The notes beneath the pieces were generated by a model that was given only the letters and a program-made list of their open reading frames with translations, searched no databases and had not been told where the DNA came from. 64,000 nt of DNA from an uncultured Clostridia bacterium (lineage in GTDB: Bacteria; Bacillota; Clostridia; Oscillospirales; Ruminococcaceae). Both the position numbers and the translations under genes were made by a program. The stretch spans positions 1 to 64,000 of the forward strand of contig CAMDZD010000010.1 in assembly GCA_945910815.1 (NCBI GenBank), written 5' to 3'. Below, piece after piece: positions 15,276-24,731 of this stretch (the first letter of the stretch is position 1; every line of letters starts with the position of its first letter).

Positions 15276-16708
15276 TCTGAAATTTCTCCTTTCCTTTTCA
15301 TAAGCTCATCGAAGCGTGAAATATATTCATATGGGAATTTATAATTGCGTTCCCTTGAAATTTTCCCATCAGGAGTTACAAGCTTTGTTGATGCTGAACT
15401 TCCTGCTCCCAGTATAGTCTGTGTTTCGTCCATAATGTATATATTGTAATAGCTCTCAAATCCTTTTTTTGAGTAGCCGACATTTTCGAGATTATCGACT
15501 GTATTTTTCTGGCGGTAAAGATAATACGGATTATATCCATTAAGCATAAGCTTTTCTATGCTGTAATCAACCATTTCCCCGATATTGTATTTATTGCGGA
15601 GATAATCTTTTCCGTTTTCGTAAAGGCTTCCGGAACGTTTCAGCGTAAGCGTGTGAACGGTAATGCTTTCGGGGTTGAGAGATATTGCGGTATCAACTGA
15701 ATTTTTAAAGCTTTCAGCAGTTTCATCGGGCAGACCTGCTATTAAATCCATATTGATATTTGAAAATCCGATTTTTCTTGCGGTATTGTATGCATTTATT
15801 GTATCTTCAGCAGTATGATGTCTGCCTATTTTTTTCAGAATTTCATTGTTGAATGTCTGCGGATTTATTGATATTCTGTCTGCACCGTATTCCTTTATAA
15901 CACAGAGCTTTTCCTCTGTAATTGTATCGGCTCTTCCTGCCTCGAAATTATATTCACGGATATTATTCAAATCAAAGCTTTCCGAAACGGTTTTCATTAT
16001 GATTTCAATCTGTTTGGCTGAAATTGATGTAGGTGTACCTCCGCCGAAATATATTGTATCTACTTTTATATTATTTTCCCTTACTATTTCAGAAATAATT
16101 CTGATTTCTCTGCAAAGGCAGTCTACATAATCAGGTATAAGCTTAAATGCGGATTCTATTGAATGTGATACAAATGAACAGTAACTGCATCTTGTGGGGC
16201 AGAATGGTATTGATATATAGAGGCTTACAGCCTTTCTGTCGATTTTTCGCAGTATTGGTATCTGATTTTTTGCGGTATCAAATGCAAGATTAAGCTTTTT
16301 CGGAGTTATTTCGTATTTTTCAGACAGTATTTTTTTTGCGGTATCTTCATCAAAGCCCGATTCAAGAAGTTCAACGGCTTTTTTTACGGGGCGGATTCCT
16401 GTCATAATACCCCACGGCGGATTGATTCCCGTAATTTTTTTAAGAGTATGAAACAAAAGACGGCAGAGTTCATGTTCACACTGTTCCGGATTTTCAGCAG
16501 TATAAGAAAGTTCCTCATACTGTTCCATATATTTAACGCTGACTTTCAGAATAAGATTATCGGTTTCAGCGGATATATACTCATCAAGGGAATTTATATC
16601 CGCTTTTGTATGCGTAAAGTCAAATCTTTCGGCAGGTATAAAAAGCTTTGCAACAGCCTCTATTTCATATTTAAAATTATTTCCTGTTAAGATTATCGGC
16701 AGTTTCAT
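15242..16708 (-). CDS. hemZ: HemZ-type radical SAM coproporphyrinogen dehydrogenase
   Basis: The 488-residue product has an N-terminal region of about 160 residues typical of HemZ, then the radical SAM cluster motif with C170, C174 and C177 (IPFCPTRCSYCSF), the GGGTPTS loop and the HemN-like core ending with a C-terminal domain. Family members are annotated as oxygen-independent coproporphyrinogen III oxidases, but no other haem genes are nearby, so the true substrate is open. The start codon overlaps the stop of the upstream hydrolase as ATGA and the end overlaps rlmD, which makes a tight three-gene unit. Confidence 0.88.
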   Translation of the reverse strand: MKLPIILTGNNFKYEIEAVAKLFIPAERFDFTHTKADINSLDEYISAETDNLILKVSVKYMEQYEELSYTAENPEQCEHELCRLLFHTLKKITGINPPWGIMTGIRPVKKAVELLESGFDEDTAKKILSEKYEITPKKLNLAFDTAKNQIPILRKIDRKAVSLYISIPFCPTRCSYCSFVSHSIESAFKLIPDYVDCLCREIRIISEIVRENNIKVDTIYFGGGTPTSISAKQIEIIMKTVSESFDLNNIREYNFEAGRADTITEEKLCVIKEYGADRISINPQTFNNEILKKIGRHHTAEDTINAYNTARKIGFSNINMDLIAGLPDETAESFKNSVDTAISLNPESITVHTLTLKRSGSLYENGKDYLRNKYNIGEMVDYSIEKLMLNGYNPYYLYRQKNTVDNLENVGYSKKGFESYYNIYIMDETQTILGAGSSASTKLVTPDGKISRERNYKFPYEYISRFDELMKRKGEISECLKKISSSEQ

Positions 16709-17325
16709 AGATTCCTCATATACGGATTATTTTTTCTTTCGTTTTCGAGTGTGGTGGAGTCAAAGTGTCCGGGATATACTTTGTAATCGCCTTGAAGATT
16801 TTTTAATTTTTTCAGCGATTCACGCATTTCGTCAACATCTCCGCCGGGGTAATCGGTTCTTCCCATAGATTCAAGAAAAAGCGTATCACCCGAAAATATT
16901 GTATCTTCTGTTATATAGCATACACTTCCCTTAGTATGTCCTGCGGTATGCATAACAGTAAATTTTATATTGCCTGATTCGATAATATCTCCGTCATGTA
17001 TTTCCGTATAGTTTTCAATTTTCTGTGAAGGTCTGCCGAAAAACGGGGCAAGTGATGAACTTCCGCCCTCAAGCATTGTGGTATCTCCGGAATGTATATA
17101 TACCGGCACTCCCGTTTCCTCCTGAACCGTTTTAACTCCCTCTGTATGGTCGAAATGTCCATGTGTTAAAAGTATCTTGTCAAGAGTAAGATTCTTTGAT
17201 TTTATGAAATCAAGAAATACTTCGGGGTCGCCTCCTATATCAATCGCTATGCACTTATCCGGTGCAGTTTCCACTATATAGCAGTTTGTCGCAAGCTCTC
17301 CGAGATTGAGAGTATATATATTCAT
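16705..17325 (-). CDS. Glyoxalase-II-like metallo-beta-lactamase-fold hydrolase
   Basis: The 206-residue product has the metal-binding motif LTHGHFDHTEGV, the later histidine in HTAGHTKGSVCY, the aspartate in FSGDTLF and the last histidine in YPGHFDSTT. This is the short YcbL-type hydroxyacylglutathione-hydrolase-like subgroup, cytoplasmic, usually with two metal ions; the natural thioester substrate is unknown. ATG 17325 is preferred to the upstream codon at 17367 because AAAGGAG lies seven bases before it. It heads the hemZ-rlmD unit and diverges from a small plus-strand gene. Confidence 0.88.
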   Translation of the reverse strand: MNIYTLNLGELATNCYIVETAPDKCIAIDIGGDPEVFLDFIKSKNLTLDKILLTHGHFDHTEGVKTVQEETGVPVYIHSGDTTMLEGGSSSLAPFFGRPSQKIENYTEIHDGDIIESGNIKFTVMHTAGHTKGSVCYITEDTIFSGDTLFLESMGRTDYPGGDVDEMRESLKKLKNLQGDYKVYPGHFDSTTLENERKNNPYMRNL

Positions 17326-17391
17326 AAATAAGCTCCTTTCATGTATATTATTTTTATTTCTCCGCAAAATATATCCGGAGGTGATTTTGCT

Positions 17392-17565
17392 GTGAACAGA
17401 AAAACTATTGCAAAAGGTCTCGCTGTCGGAACTGTTGCGGGAATTGCATTCTACGGACTTTCCCAGTCATCTATGAATAAAAGACATTCAATTAAGAGAA
17501 ATGCCGGAAAAGCTCTCAAAGCAGTCGGCTCTGTCATAGATGAAATAACATCTATGATGATGTGA
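17392..17565 (+). CDS. Small hypothetical protein with one hydrophobic segment
   Basis: The 57-residue product (MNRKTIAKGLAVGTVAGIAF and on) has a hydrophobic glycine-rich helix near residues 7-24 and a basic C-terminal part ending in ITSMMM. The GTG at 17392 is preceded by GGAGGTGA at the right distance, which decides the start. It resembles short YtxH-like membrane proteins of Firmicutes in layout, but I cannot assign a function. It is the only plus-strand gene between 11.7 and 27.2 kb, squeezed between the divergent hydrolase and the convergent ruvX. Confidence 0.65.
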   Translation: MNRKTIAKGLAVGTVAGIAFYGLSQSSMNKRHSIKRNAGKALKAVGSVIDEITSMMM

Positions 17566-17573
17566 GAATATTC

Positions 17574-17592
17574 GGGCGAACTGTGTTCGCCC
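17574..17592. terminator. Bidirectional hairpin between the small gene and ruvX
   Basis: GGGCGAA and TTCGCCC form a seven-base stem with a five-base loop exactly between the two convergent stops. The T tract is weak in both directions. It belongs to a recurrent hairpin type in this window (GGGCG arms between genes). Confidence 0.6.
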
Positions 17593-18015
17593 TTACATAT
17601 TTGTATTTTTTCTGTATCCGAGATAGCTTTCAAGAATTATCGTTGAGGCTACTGCATCGACAATTGCCTTGCGTTTCTTGCCTCTTGTATTTGTGACATT
17701 AAGATAATTATGTGCTGATACTGTTGTACAGCGTTCGTCCCAGAGCTTTACGGGACAGCCTGTAATTTCAGCAAGCCTTTCCGCAAAAAGCTGACATTTT
17801 TCGGCACGTTCCCCTATTGTATTATTCATGTTTTTCGGATAACCTACAACAATTTCCTGTGCCTTGAGTTCCCTTGCCTTTTCGGCAGTTTTGCGTATAC
17901 ATTCATCGAAATCCTTTTCCGGAATAACACAAACCGGTGATGCAAGAAGTTCGCTTTTATCACATACTGCTATCCCCGTTCTTGAGTCTCCGAAATCAAC
18001 TGACATTATTATCAT
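17593..18015 (-). CDS. ruvX: RuvX/YqgF-type Holliday junction resolvase-like nuclease
   Basis: The 140-residue protein has the RNase H-like fold motifs of the family: MSVDFGDSRTGIAVCD at the start, VVGYPKNMNN, DERCTT and DAVAS. The acidic residues in these motifs bind the catalytic metal. Family members process nucleic acids, with roles shown in rRNA maturation and suggested in recombination. ATG 18015 is chosen because AGGA lies five bases upstream; longer starts would read into the phosphatase gene. It is the last gene of the pyrimidine operon strand, seven bases after the phosphatase stop. Confidence 0.88.
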   Translation of the reverse strand: MIIMSVDFGDSRTGIAVCDKSELLASPVCVIPEKDFDECIRKTAEKARELKAQEIVVGYPKNMNNTIGERAEKCQLFAERLAEITGCPVKLWDERCTTVSAHNYLNVTNTRGKKRKAIVDAVASTIILESYLGYRKNTNM

Positions 18016-18022
18016 AATATTC

Positions 18023-18676
18023 CTACTTTCTGCACCACTGTGAATATTTAAGCGTTGAATTTTCCTCCGAAAGATGCGAATTGTCATTAAGATATGATAT
18101 ATGCGGTTTTAAATCATCATCAAAAATTATTTCAGATACCGATGTATTATCCGCCCAGCCAATCTGCGACATATATGCAAGTGATTTTCCCATAAGATAA
18201 CACTGATATGTCTTTATTGCACAGCCGTGGGATACTACGGCAACAGTTTTATTCTGATTTTCCGAAACGATTTTATTCATAGCACTGACCATTCTGTTGT
18301 AAACATCTTTCATACTTTCGCCGTCAGGTGACTGAAAGTTTTCCTGATTTTCTTTCCAGTCGTGAAACTCCTGAGGATAAAGCACAGGCAGTTCAGACCA
18401 CTTTTTACCCTGAAAACCTCCGGCATTTATTTCGGAAAGTTCGGGTACTCTTATCAGTTCAAGGTGCTGATAGAAATTCACATAACTTGCAGTTTTTACG
18501 GCTCTTTTCAAAGGACTTGTATATATTCTGTCAAGCGTTATATTTTTAAAGCGTTCCTTGAGTTCCTCAAGCTGTTTAAGACCTTTCGGACTTACTTCAA
18601 CATCAAGCGAACCCTGAAAAAATTCCTCAACATTGCCCATAGATTCGGCATGACGTATTAAATATAATTTTACCAT
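18023..18676 (-). CDS. Histidine phosphatase family protein (phosphoglycerate mutase-like)
   Basis: The 217-residue product opens with LYLIRHAES, the catalytic RHG-type motif with the nucleophilic histidine at position 8, followed by the arginine in YTSPLKRAV, the glutamate in LSEINAGGFQG and the second histidine in VVSHGCAI. It is a cytoplasmic phosphatase of the alpha-ribazole phosphatase / broad-specificity type; the substrate is unknown. Its ATG overlaps the last codons of pyrD (AAG CCA TGG TAA), so it is co-translated with the pyrimidine genes. A role in nucleotide or sugar phosphate removal is possible but unproven. Confidence 0.85.
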   Translation of the reverse strand: MVKLYLIRHAESMGNVEEFFQGSLDVEVSPKGLKQLEELKERFKNITLDRIYTSPLKRAVKTASYVNFYQHLELIRVPELSEINAGGFQGKKWSELPVLYPQEFHDWKENQENFQSPDGESMKDVYNRMVSAMNKIVSENQNKTVAVVSHGCAIKTYQCYLMGKSLAYMSQIGWADNTSVSEIIFDDDLKPHISYLNDNSHLSEENSTLKYSQWCRK

Positions 18677-19581
18677 GGCTTTACGCTTCCGATTATTTCA
18701 CGCACGGATTTTATATTCTTGCTGTCAAGCCATTCATTCATTTCATCTATGATTTTAACAGGTGCAAAAGGGTCAGTAAATATCGCAGCTCCGACCTGTA
18801 CCGCTGAAGCACCTGCCATCATAAGTTCAATCGCATCTTTTCCGCTTGAAACTCCGCCCATACCTATCACGGGAATTTTTACGGCATTTGCTACCTGCCA
18901 TACCATTCTGACTGCTATCGGAAATACTGCACTTCCCGAAAGTCCTCCGACATTATTTTTAAGTATCGGACGTTGCGTATTTATATCTATACGCATTCCG
19001 AGAAGTGTATTTATAAGAGATACAGAATCAGCTCCGGCTGATTCAACAGCTTTTGCAATATCCGCAATGCTTGTAACATTCGGAGAAAGCTTTACTATAA
19101 GCGGTTTTTCAGTAGCCTTTCTGACTTCTGCCGTAATGTTTTCCGCACTTGCACATGATGTTCCGAAAGCTGCACCGCCCTGCTTTACATTCGGACATGA
19201 TATATTAAGCTCAATCATATGAACATCAGTTTTATCAATCTTTTCCGCAATGGTTACACATTCCTCAACGGTTGAACCTGCTATATTTGCTATGATTACT
19301 GTATCTTTAGTCAAGAGATTAGGAAGTTCGGTTTCGATAAAGTAATCTATTCCCGGATTCTGCAATCCTACTGAATTTAACATTCCTGACGGTGTTTCAG
19401 CAATTCTCGGGGAGGGATTTCCGTTTCTTCTTGTTATAGTAGTTCCCTTTGTAGCAATTCCTCCGAGCTTTGAAAGCGGAAAGAGTTCTTCATATTCCCT
19501 GCCGTATCCGAATACTCCCGATGCCGGAATTATCGGATTTTTAAAATCAACTCCGCATATATTTACTGACAAATCAGCCAT
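18670..19581 (-). CDS. pyrD: Dihydroorotate dehydrogenase catalytic subunit, class 1B
   Basis: The 303-residue enzyme oxidises dihydroorotate to orotate in pyrimidine synthesis. The FMN barrel is complete: ASGVFGYG near the start, NSVGLQNPG, the catalytic cysteine C129 in NISCPNVK, and IGMGGVSSGKDA near the phosphate site. Class 1B enzymes work with PyrK, which passes electrons to NAD, and pyrK is directly upstream with an eight-base overlap. The ATG at 19581 has GGAGGT upstream. The class assignment rests on the cysteine and on the pyrK partner. Confidence 0.95.
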   Translation of the reverse strand: MADLSVNICGVDFKNPIIPASGVFGYGREYEELFPLSKLGGIATKGTTITRRNGNPSPRIAETPSGMLNSVGLQNPGIDYFIETELPNLLTKDTVIIANIAGSTVEECVTIAEKIDKTDVHMIELNISCPNVKQGGAAFGTSCASAENITAEVRKATEKPLIVKLSPNVTSIADIAKAVESAGADSVSLINTLLGMRIDINTQRPILKNNVGGLSGSAVFPIAVRMVWQVANAVKIPVIGMGGVSSGKDAIELMMAGASAVQVGAAIFTDPFAPVKIIDEMNEWLDSKNIKSVREIIGSVKPW

Positions 19582-20350
19582 TGAAAATTACCTCCTTTGC
19601 ATTGAATACAGGGCCTTCCTTGCAGACATGTGCAAAATATTCCTCATCATTCTTTTTAGTTCTGCATGCACATACGAGACAAGCTCCGATTCCGCAACCC
19701 ATACGCTCCTCAAGTGAAATTTCGCAATATATATTTTTTTCAATTGCCTTTCTTGAAATATTTTTCAGCATTGGCATAGGTCCGCATGCATATACGGCAT
19801 CGATTTTTTCAGAATTTATAATTTCTTCAAAAGGCTGTGTTACAAAACCATGTATTCCGAGACTTCCGTCATCAGTGCAGAGTACAGTTTCCGCACCTGT
19901 TGACTTGAAATCATTCTGAAGTATAACAGCGTCTGCACTTCTGAATCCTGTAATTACTGTTGCTTTACTGCCGTAAAATTCTGCAATTGGCAACATCGGG
20001 GGAGTTCCGATTCCACCGCCTATTAATATAACTTTTCTGAAATCCTGATTGAGTGTAAATCCATGACCTAATGGTGCAAGCATATCTATTAAACAGCCCT
20101 CATTGAGATGTGAGAGCATTTCCGTTCCCTCTCCTCTGATTTCAAAAACTATTCTCAGAGTACCTTTATTTTTATCTATTCCGCATATTGATACAGGTCT
20201 GCGGAGTGTAAAGCCTTCGACTCTTATATGCACAAACTGTCCTGCCGTGGCAACGTCTGCAACTTCGGGACAGAGTATTTCAAAGCTGTATATATTTCGT
20301 GCTATTGCAGATTTTTTGAGTATAAGATATTTTCCCTGTGTGTATTTCAA
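19574..20350 (-). CDS. pyrK: Dihydroorotate dehydrogenase electron-transfer subunit
   Basis: The 258-residue subunit carries FAD and a 2Fe-2S cluster that link PyrD to NAD. Visible parts are the FAD motif LRRPVSI (about residues 49-55), the nucleotide loop GGGIGTPPML and the cluster cysteines in ERMGCGIGACLVCAC plus a later HVCKEGP. The start is a TTG at 20350 with AAGGGTGA upstream, since no ATG is available. It lies 55 bases after carB and overlaps pyrD. Confidence 0.94.
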   Translation of the reverse strand: MKYTQGKYLILKKSAIARNIYSFEILCPEVADVATAGQFVHIRVEGFTLRRPVSICGIDKNKGTLRIVFEIRGEGTEMLSHLNEGCLIDMLAPLGHGFTLNQDFRKVILIGGGIGTPPMLPIAEFYGSKATVITGFRSADAVILQNDFKSTGAETVLCTDDGSLGIHGFVTQPFEEIINSEKIDAVYACGPMPMLKNISRKAIEKNIYCEISLEERMGCGIGACLVCACRTKKNDEEYFAHVCKEGPVFNAKEVIFNG

Positions 20351-20376
20351 TTTATATCACCCTTTTCATAAACGTT

Positions 20377-20398
20377 CGGGCGGAAATTATTCCGCCCG
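20377..20398. terminator. Hairpin between carB and pyrK
   Basis: CGGGCGGAA and TTCCGCCCG form a nine-base perfect stem with a four-base loop. It sits in the only sizeable gap of the pyr operon. On the minus strand no T tract follows, so it may be a processing or partial attenuation site rather than a full stop. Confidence 0.5.
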
Positions 20399-20405
20399 TA
20401 TTTTG

Positions 20406-23400
20406 TTATATTTTTGTTATGTCGACAAGTTCAACGTCATCAATTGTTCTGTTTGTAGCAAGAACGTTTGCCAATGCTCTTGCAGTATCAATAGCAGTAA
20501 GACTGCATATTGAACGTTCAACAGATTTTCTTCTGAGCTTAACGCTGTCTCTTGCAGGGAGTCTGCCCTTTGCGGAAGTAGAAATTACATAGTGAATTTT
20601 TCCGCTCTCGAGGAGTGTTATGGTATTGGGTTCGGGTTCGGAAATCTTTCTGACAAGATTTGTAGCTATCATGTTTTTATTTAAATAGCTTGCAGTTCCG
20701 CTTGTACCATAAAGCTCAAAGCCCATTCTTGAGAATTTATCTGCAATTGCAACGATTTCGCTCTTGTCGGTATCACGTACGGATATAAATACTCCGCCCT
20801 CTTTCTTGAGGTCATATCCTGCACCAACAAGTCCCTTAAGGAGTGCATCTTCAAAAGTATGTGCAATTCCAAGACATTCGCCTGTTGATTTCATTTCAGG
20901 GCCGAGCATTGTGTCAACGTCCTGAAGCTTTTCAAAACTGAATACCGGTACTTTTACTGCAACATAGTCACCCTCCGGATAGAGTCCGCTTTCATATCCG
21001 AGTTCCTTAAGAGTTGCACCGAACATAATTTTTGTAGCTATATCAACCATAGGTATTCCTGTTACTTTGCTGATATACGGAACTGTTCTCGATGAACGTG
21101 GATTTACTTCTATTACATAAACCTGATTATTATATACAACATACTGAATATTTACAAGTCCTATAACGTGGAGTTCCTTTGCAAGACGACCTGTATATTC
21201 TATAATGGTATCTCTGATTTTCTTTGAAAGGTTCTGTGCAGGGTATACGGAAATAGAGTCTCCGGAATGAACTCCGGCACGTTCGATATGCTCCATAATT
21301 CCGGGGATAAGGAAATCTTTTCCGTCACAGATTGCATCAACTTCAACTTCCGTACCCATCATATATTTATCAATAAGTACAGGATTTTCAATCATATGGC
21401 TTGTAATGATTCCCATATACTCAACAACATCTGCTTCAGAATGTGCAATAATCATATTCTGACCGCCGAGAACATATGACGGGCGGAGAAGCACCGGATA
21501 TCCGAGACTTTCAGCAGCCTTTACAGCCTCCTCGGTAGTCATTACAGTATGACCTGCCGGTCTGGGTATACCGCATTTTTCAAGAACTTCATCAAAACGC
21601 TCTCTGTCCTCTGCTGCGTCAATCATATCTGCTGATGTTCCGAGAATGTTTACTCCCATATCCGCAAGATGTCTTGTAAGCTTGATTGCTGTCTGTCCGC
21701 CGAACTGTACCACTACGCCGTAAGGTTTTTCAGTAGCTATGATAGATGATACATCTTCCTTTGTAAGCGGGTCGAAATAAAGTCTGTCGCCTGTATCGAA
21801 ATCGGTTGAAACTGTTTCGGGGTTATTGTTGCATATAATAGCCTCATAGCCGAGTTCCTTAAGAGTCCATACGCAATGTACTGAACAGTAATCAAATTCG
21901 ATACCCTGACCGATTCTTATAGGCCCTGAACCAAATACGATTACTTTCTTTTTGCCTGTATTTTTTCTTTCAATAAACTGCTCTGCTTCGTTTTCCTCAT
22001 CGAAAGTTGAGTAGAAATAAGGGGTTTCAGCCTTGAATTCTCCGGCACATGTATCAACCATTTTGAATACTGCATCACGGTGTATCGGGCATTTCTGTCC
22101 TGACATTCTTTCTATTGTCGAATCAAGATAGCCGTACTGTTTTGCCGTATTATATTTTTCAACAGTAAGTTCACCGTCAGCAAGCCACTTTTCAAGATTT
22201 ACAAGGTTCATAAGCTTATTCAGGAACCATTTGTCAATCATAGTAAGCTTGTGGATTTCATCTATTGACACACCACGCTTGAGAGCCTCATATACCTGAA
22301 ATGCTCTTTCATCGTCAACGGTGTGGAGCATCTGCATAATTTCGGCAGTAGATTTCTTTTCAAGCTTTTTCAGATTCATTGAATCGAGTCCAAGCTCTAT
22401 TGAACGTACAGCCTTCATCATAGCCTGTTCAAAGCTTGTACCGATAGCCATTACTTCACCGGTAGCTTTCATCTGAGTTCCGAGAGTTCTCTTTGCATAT
22501 ACAAACTTGTCAAATGCCCATTTAGGAAATTTGATTACTACATAGTCGAGAGCAGGTTCAAAGCAGGCATATGTTTTTCCTGTTACCTGATTTATGATTT
22601 CATCGAGAGTATATCCGATAGCTATTTTTGTAGCAACCTTTGCAATAGGATAACCTGTTGCCTTTGAAGCGAGTGCCGATGAACGTGAAACTCTGGGGTT
22701 TACTTCAATTACAGCGTACTCGAAGCTTGTGGGGTGGAGTGCAAACTGACAGTTACAGCCTCCCTCGACCTTGAGTTCAGAAATAATGTTTATTGCAGCT
22801 GTTCTTAACATCTGGTATTCTCTGTCGGATAAAGTTACGGCAGGAGCTATAACTATACTGTCGCCGGTATGGATTCCGACAGGGTCGAAGTTTTCCATTG
22901 AGCAGACTGTAATTACATTACCCTTGCGGTCACGGATTACTTCAAATTCGATTTCTTTCCAGCCACTTATACACTTTTCAATAAGTACCTGTGTAATAGG
23001 TGAAAGTCTTAAACCATTTTTGGAAATGTCACGGAGTTCATCTTCATTGTTTGCAATACCTCCGCCTGTTCCTCCGAGAGTGAATGCAGGTCTTACTATT
23101 ACCGGATAACCTATAATCTTTGCAAAGTCAACAGCATCGTCAATAGTTTCAACAACTTTTGACGGAATACATGGTTCACCTATTTTTTCCATTGTATCCT
23201 TGAATGCCTGACGGTCTTCAGCCTTATGGATAGTTTCAGGTACTGCACCTAAAAGCTTTACATTATGGGATTCAAGGAATCCCTCTTCAGCAAGCTGCAT
23301 TGAAAGGGTAAGACCTGTCTGACCTCCGAGTGTTGAAAGAACGCTGTCCGGCTTTTCAATTTCGATTACTCTCTTTACTACGTCAAGAGTCAGAGGCTCG

Positions 23401-23597
23401 ATATAGATTTTATCTGCCATTGCCTTATCGGTCATAATAGTTGCAGGGTTTGAATTTATAAGAACTACTTCAAGACCTTCCTGTTTCAAAGCACGGCAAG
23501 CCTGAGCTCCGGCATAGTCAAATTCAGCTGCCTGTCCTATTATGATTGGCCCTGAACCGATAACAAGTACTTTCTTTATATCACTTCTCAACGGCAT
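20406..23597 (-). CDS. carB: Carbamoyl-phosphate synthase large subunit
   Basis: The 1063-residue subunit makes carbamoyl phosphate from bicarbonate, ATP and ammonia supplied by CarA. Two duplicated ATP-grasp halves are visible (first half to about residue 400, second from about 550), each starting with a GSGPI(I/R)IGQ loop, and the C-terminal MGS-like allosteric domain begins near residue 935 (VFISVRDTDKSEIVAIA). Length and motifs are complete. It starts one base after the carA stop with GGAGG upstream. The C-terminal domain is where UMP or ornithine usually acts. Confidence 0.97.
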   Translation of the reverse strand: MPLRSDIKKVLVIGSGPIIIGQAAEFDYAGAQACRALKQEGLEVVLINSNPATIMTDKAMADKIYIEPLTLDVVKRVIEIEKPDSVLSTLGGQTGLTLSMQLAEEGFLESHNVKLLGAVPETIHKAEDRQAFKDTMEKIGEPCIPSKVVETIDDAVDFAKIIGYPVIVRPAFTLGGTGGGIANNEDELRDISKNGLRLSPITQVLIEKCISGWKEIEFEVIRDRKGNVITVCSMENFDPVGIHTGDSIVIAPAVTLSDREYQMLRTAAINIISELKVEGGCNCQFALHPTSFEYAVIEVNPRVSRSSALASKATGYPIAKVATKIAIGYTLDEIINQVTGKTYACFEPALDYVVIKFPKWAFDKFVYAKRTLGTQMKATGEVMAIGTSFEQAMMKAVRSIELGLDSMNLKKLEKKSTAEIMQMLHTVDDERAFQVYEALKRGVSIDEIHKLTMIDKWFLNKLMNLVNLEKWLADGELTVEKYNTAKQYGYLDSTIERMSGQKCPIHRDAVFKMVDTCAGEFKAETPYFYSTFDEENEAEQFIERKNTGKKKVIVFGSGPIRIGQGIEFDYCSVHCVWTLKELGYEAIICNNNPETVSTDFDTGDRLYFDPLTKEDVSSIIATEKPYGVVVQFGGQTAIKLTRHLADMGVNILGTSADMIDAAEDRERFDEVLEKCGIPRPAGHTVMTTEEAVKAAESLGYPVLLRPSYVLGGQNMIIAHSEADVVEYMGIITSHMIENPVLIDKYMMGTEVEVDAICDGKDFLIPGIMEHIERAGVHSGDSISVYPAQNLSKKIRDTIIEYTGRLAKELHVIGLVNIQYVVYNNQVYVIEVNPRSSRTVPYISKVTGIPMVDIATKIMFGATLKELGYESGLYPEGDYVAVKVPVFSFEKLQDVDTMLGPEMKSTGECLGIAHTFEDALLKGLVGAGYDLKKEGGVFISVRDTDKSEIVAIADKFSRMGFELYGTSGTASYLNKNMIATNLVRKISEPEPNTITLLESGKIHYVISTSAKGRLPARDSVKLRRKSVERSICSLTAIDTARALANVLATNRTIDDVELVDITKI

Positions 23598-23598
23598 T

Positions 23599-24705
23599 TT
23601 ACTTTTCCTCCTTGTTCATTCTGGAAATAAATTCATCAAACAGATAAGCTGTATCAAGAGGTCCTCCATGTGCTTCGGGGTGGAACTGTACTGTAAAAGC
23701 ATTTGAATTTTTATACTTGATACCTTCACAGGTTTTATCGTTTGCATTTATATGTGATACGCTTGCTATTGATTCGTCTATGCTTTCGCCTACTACTGCA
23801 TATCCGTGGTTCTGGCTTGTGACGTATGTTTTACCGCTTTCCAAATCGATAACAGGCTGATTTGCACCTCTGTGACCGTATTTAAGCTTTTCAGTCCTTC
23901 CGCCGTGTGCAAGAGCCATAAGCTGATGACCGAGACAGATTCCGAAAATCGGGATTCCAAGCTTTACGATTTCTTTGAGATTTCCGATAATTTCAACGTT
24001 TTCAGCAGGATTTCCGGGGCCGTTTGAAAGCATTATTCCGTCAGGAGAAAGAGCCTTTATTTCATCGGCTGTTGTATATGCCGGAACTACTATAACTTCA
24101 CAGCCACGCTTTACAAGTTCATTTCTGATATTTCTCTTATATCCGAAATCCATAAGAACTACTCTGTATTTCGGATTTTCTTCAGAGTATGTAAAATTCT
24201 TATTGGCTGTTACGGATTTTACGGCATTTTTTATTTCATATGCCTTTATTTTTTCAAGAAATTCATCTTTCTTTTCATAGACGTTTTCAGTTGTAATAAC
24301 GCCGTTCATAACGCCCGCCTCACGGATTGTTCTTGTAAGGCGTCTTGTATCTATATTATGCAGACCGATTATATTTTCCTTTTCGAGGAATGAATTTATA
24401 TCGCCTTCCATACGGAAATTCGACGGAGCATTGCACCATTCCCTTACTATATAACCGCTTACATATGATTTATCGGATTCCTTGTCAGCTTCATTTACAC
24501 CATAGTTTCCGATTAACGGAAATGTCTGTGTTACTATCTGACCGTAATAGCTCGGGTCAGTGAGAGTTTCCTCATATCCTGTAAGGCTTGTTGTGAATAC
24601 AACTTCCCCTATTACTGTACCTTTTGCACCAAAGCTTCTGCCCTCGAATATCTGACCGTTGGCAAGAAGAAGATATGCCTTTTCGCTCTGATTAAATAAT
24701 GACAT
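23599..24705 (-). CDS. carA: Carbamoyl-phosphate synthase small subunit (glutaminase)
   Basis: The 368-residue subunit hydrolyses glutamine and passes ammonia to CarB. The N-terminal CPSase domain (AYLLLANGQIFEGRSFG) is followed by a class I glutamine amidotransferase with SNGPGNP, the nucleophile in FGICLGHQLMALAHGG and the histidine-glutamate pair in QFHPEAHGGP. ATG 24705 is chosen because AAGGAA is seven bases upstream; the longer frame would begin close to the pyrF stop. It lies 26 bases after pyrF. Confidence 0.96.
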   Translation of the reverse strand: MSLFNQSEKAYLLLANGQIFEGRSFGAKGTVIGEVVFTTSLTGYEETLTDPSYYGQIVTQTFPLIGNYGVNEADKESDKSYVSGYIVREWCNAPSNFRMEGDINSFLEKENIIGLHNIDTRRLTRTIREAGVMNGVITTENVYEKKDEFLEKIKAYEIKNAVKSVTANKNFTYSEENPKYRVVLMDFGYKRNIRNELVKRGCEVIVVPAYTTADEIKALSPDGIMLSNGPGNPAENVEIIGNLKEIVKLGIPIFGICLGHQLMALAHGGRTEKLKYGHRGANQPVIDLESGKTYVTSQNHGYAVVGESIDESIASVSHINANDKTCEGIKYKNSNAFTVQFHPEAHGGPLDTAYLFDEFISRMNKEEK

Positions 24706-24731
24706 TGTACCATTCCTTTCATTATCAAGCA

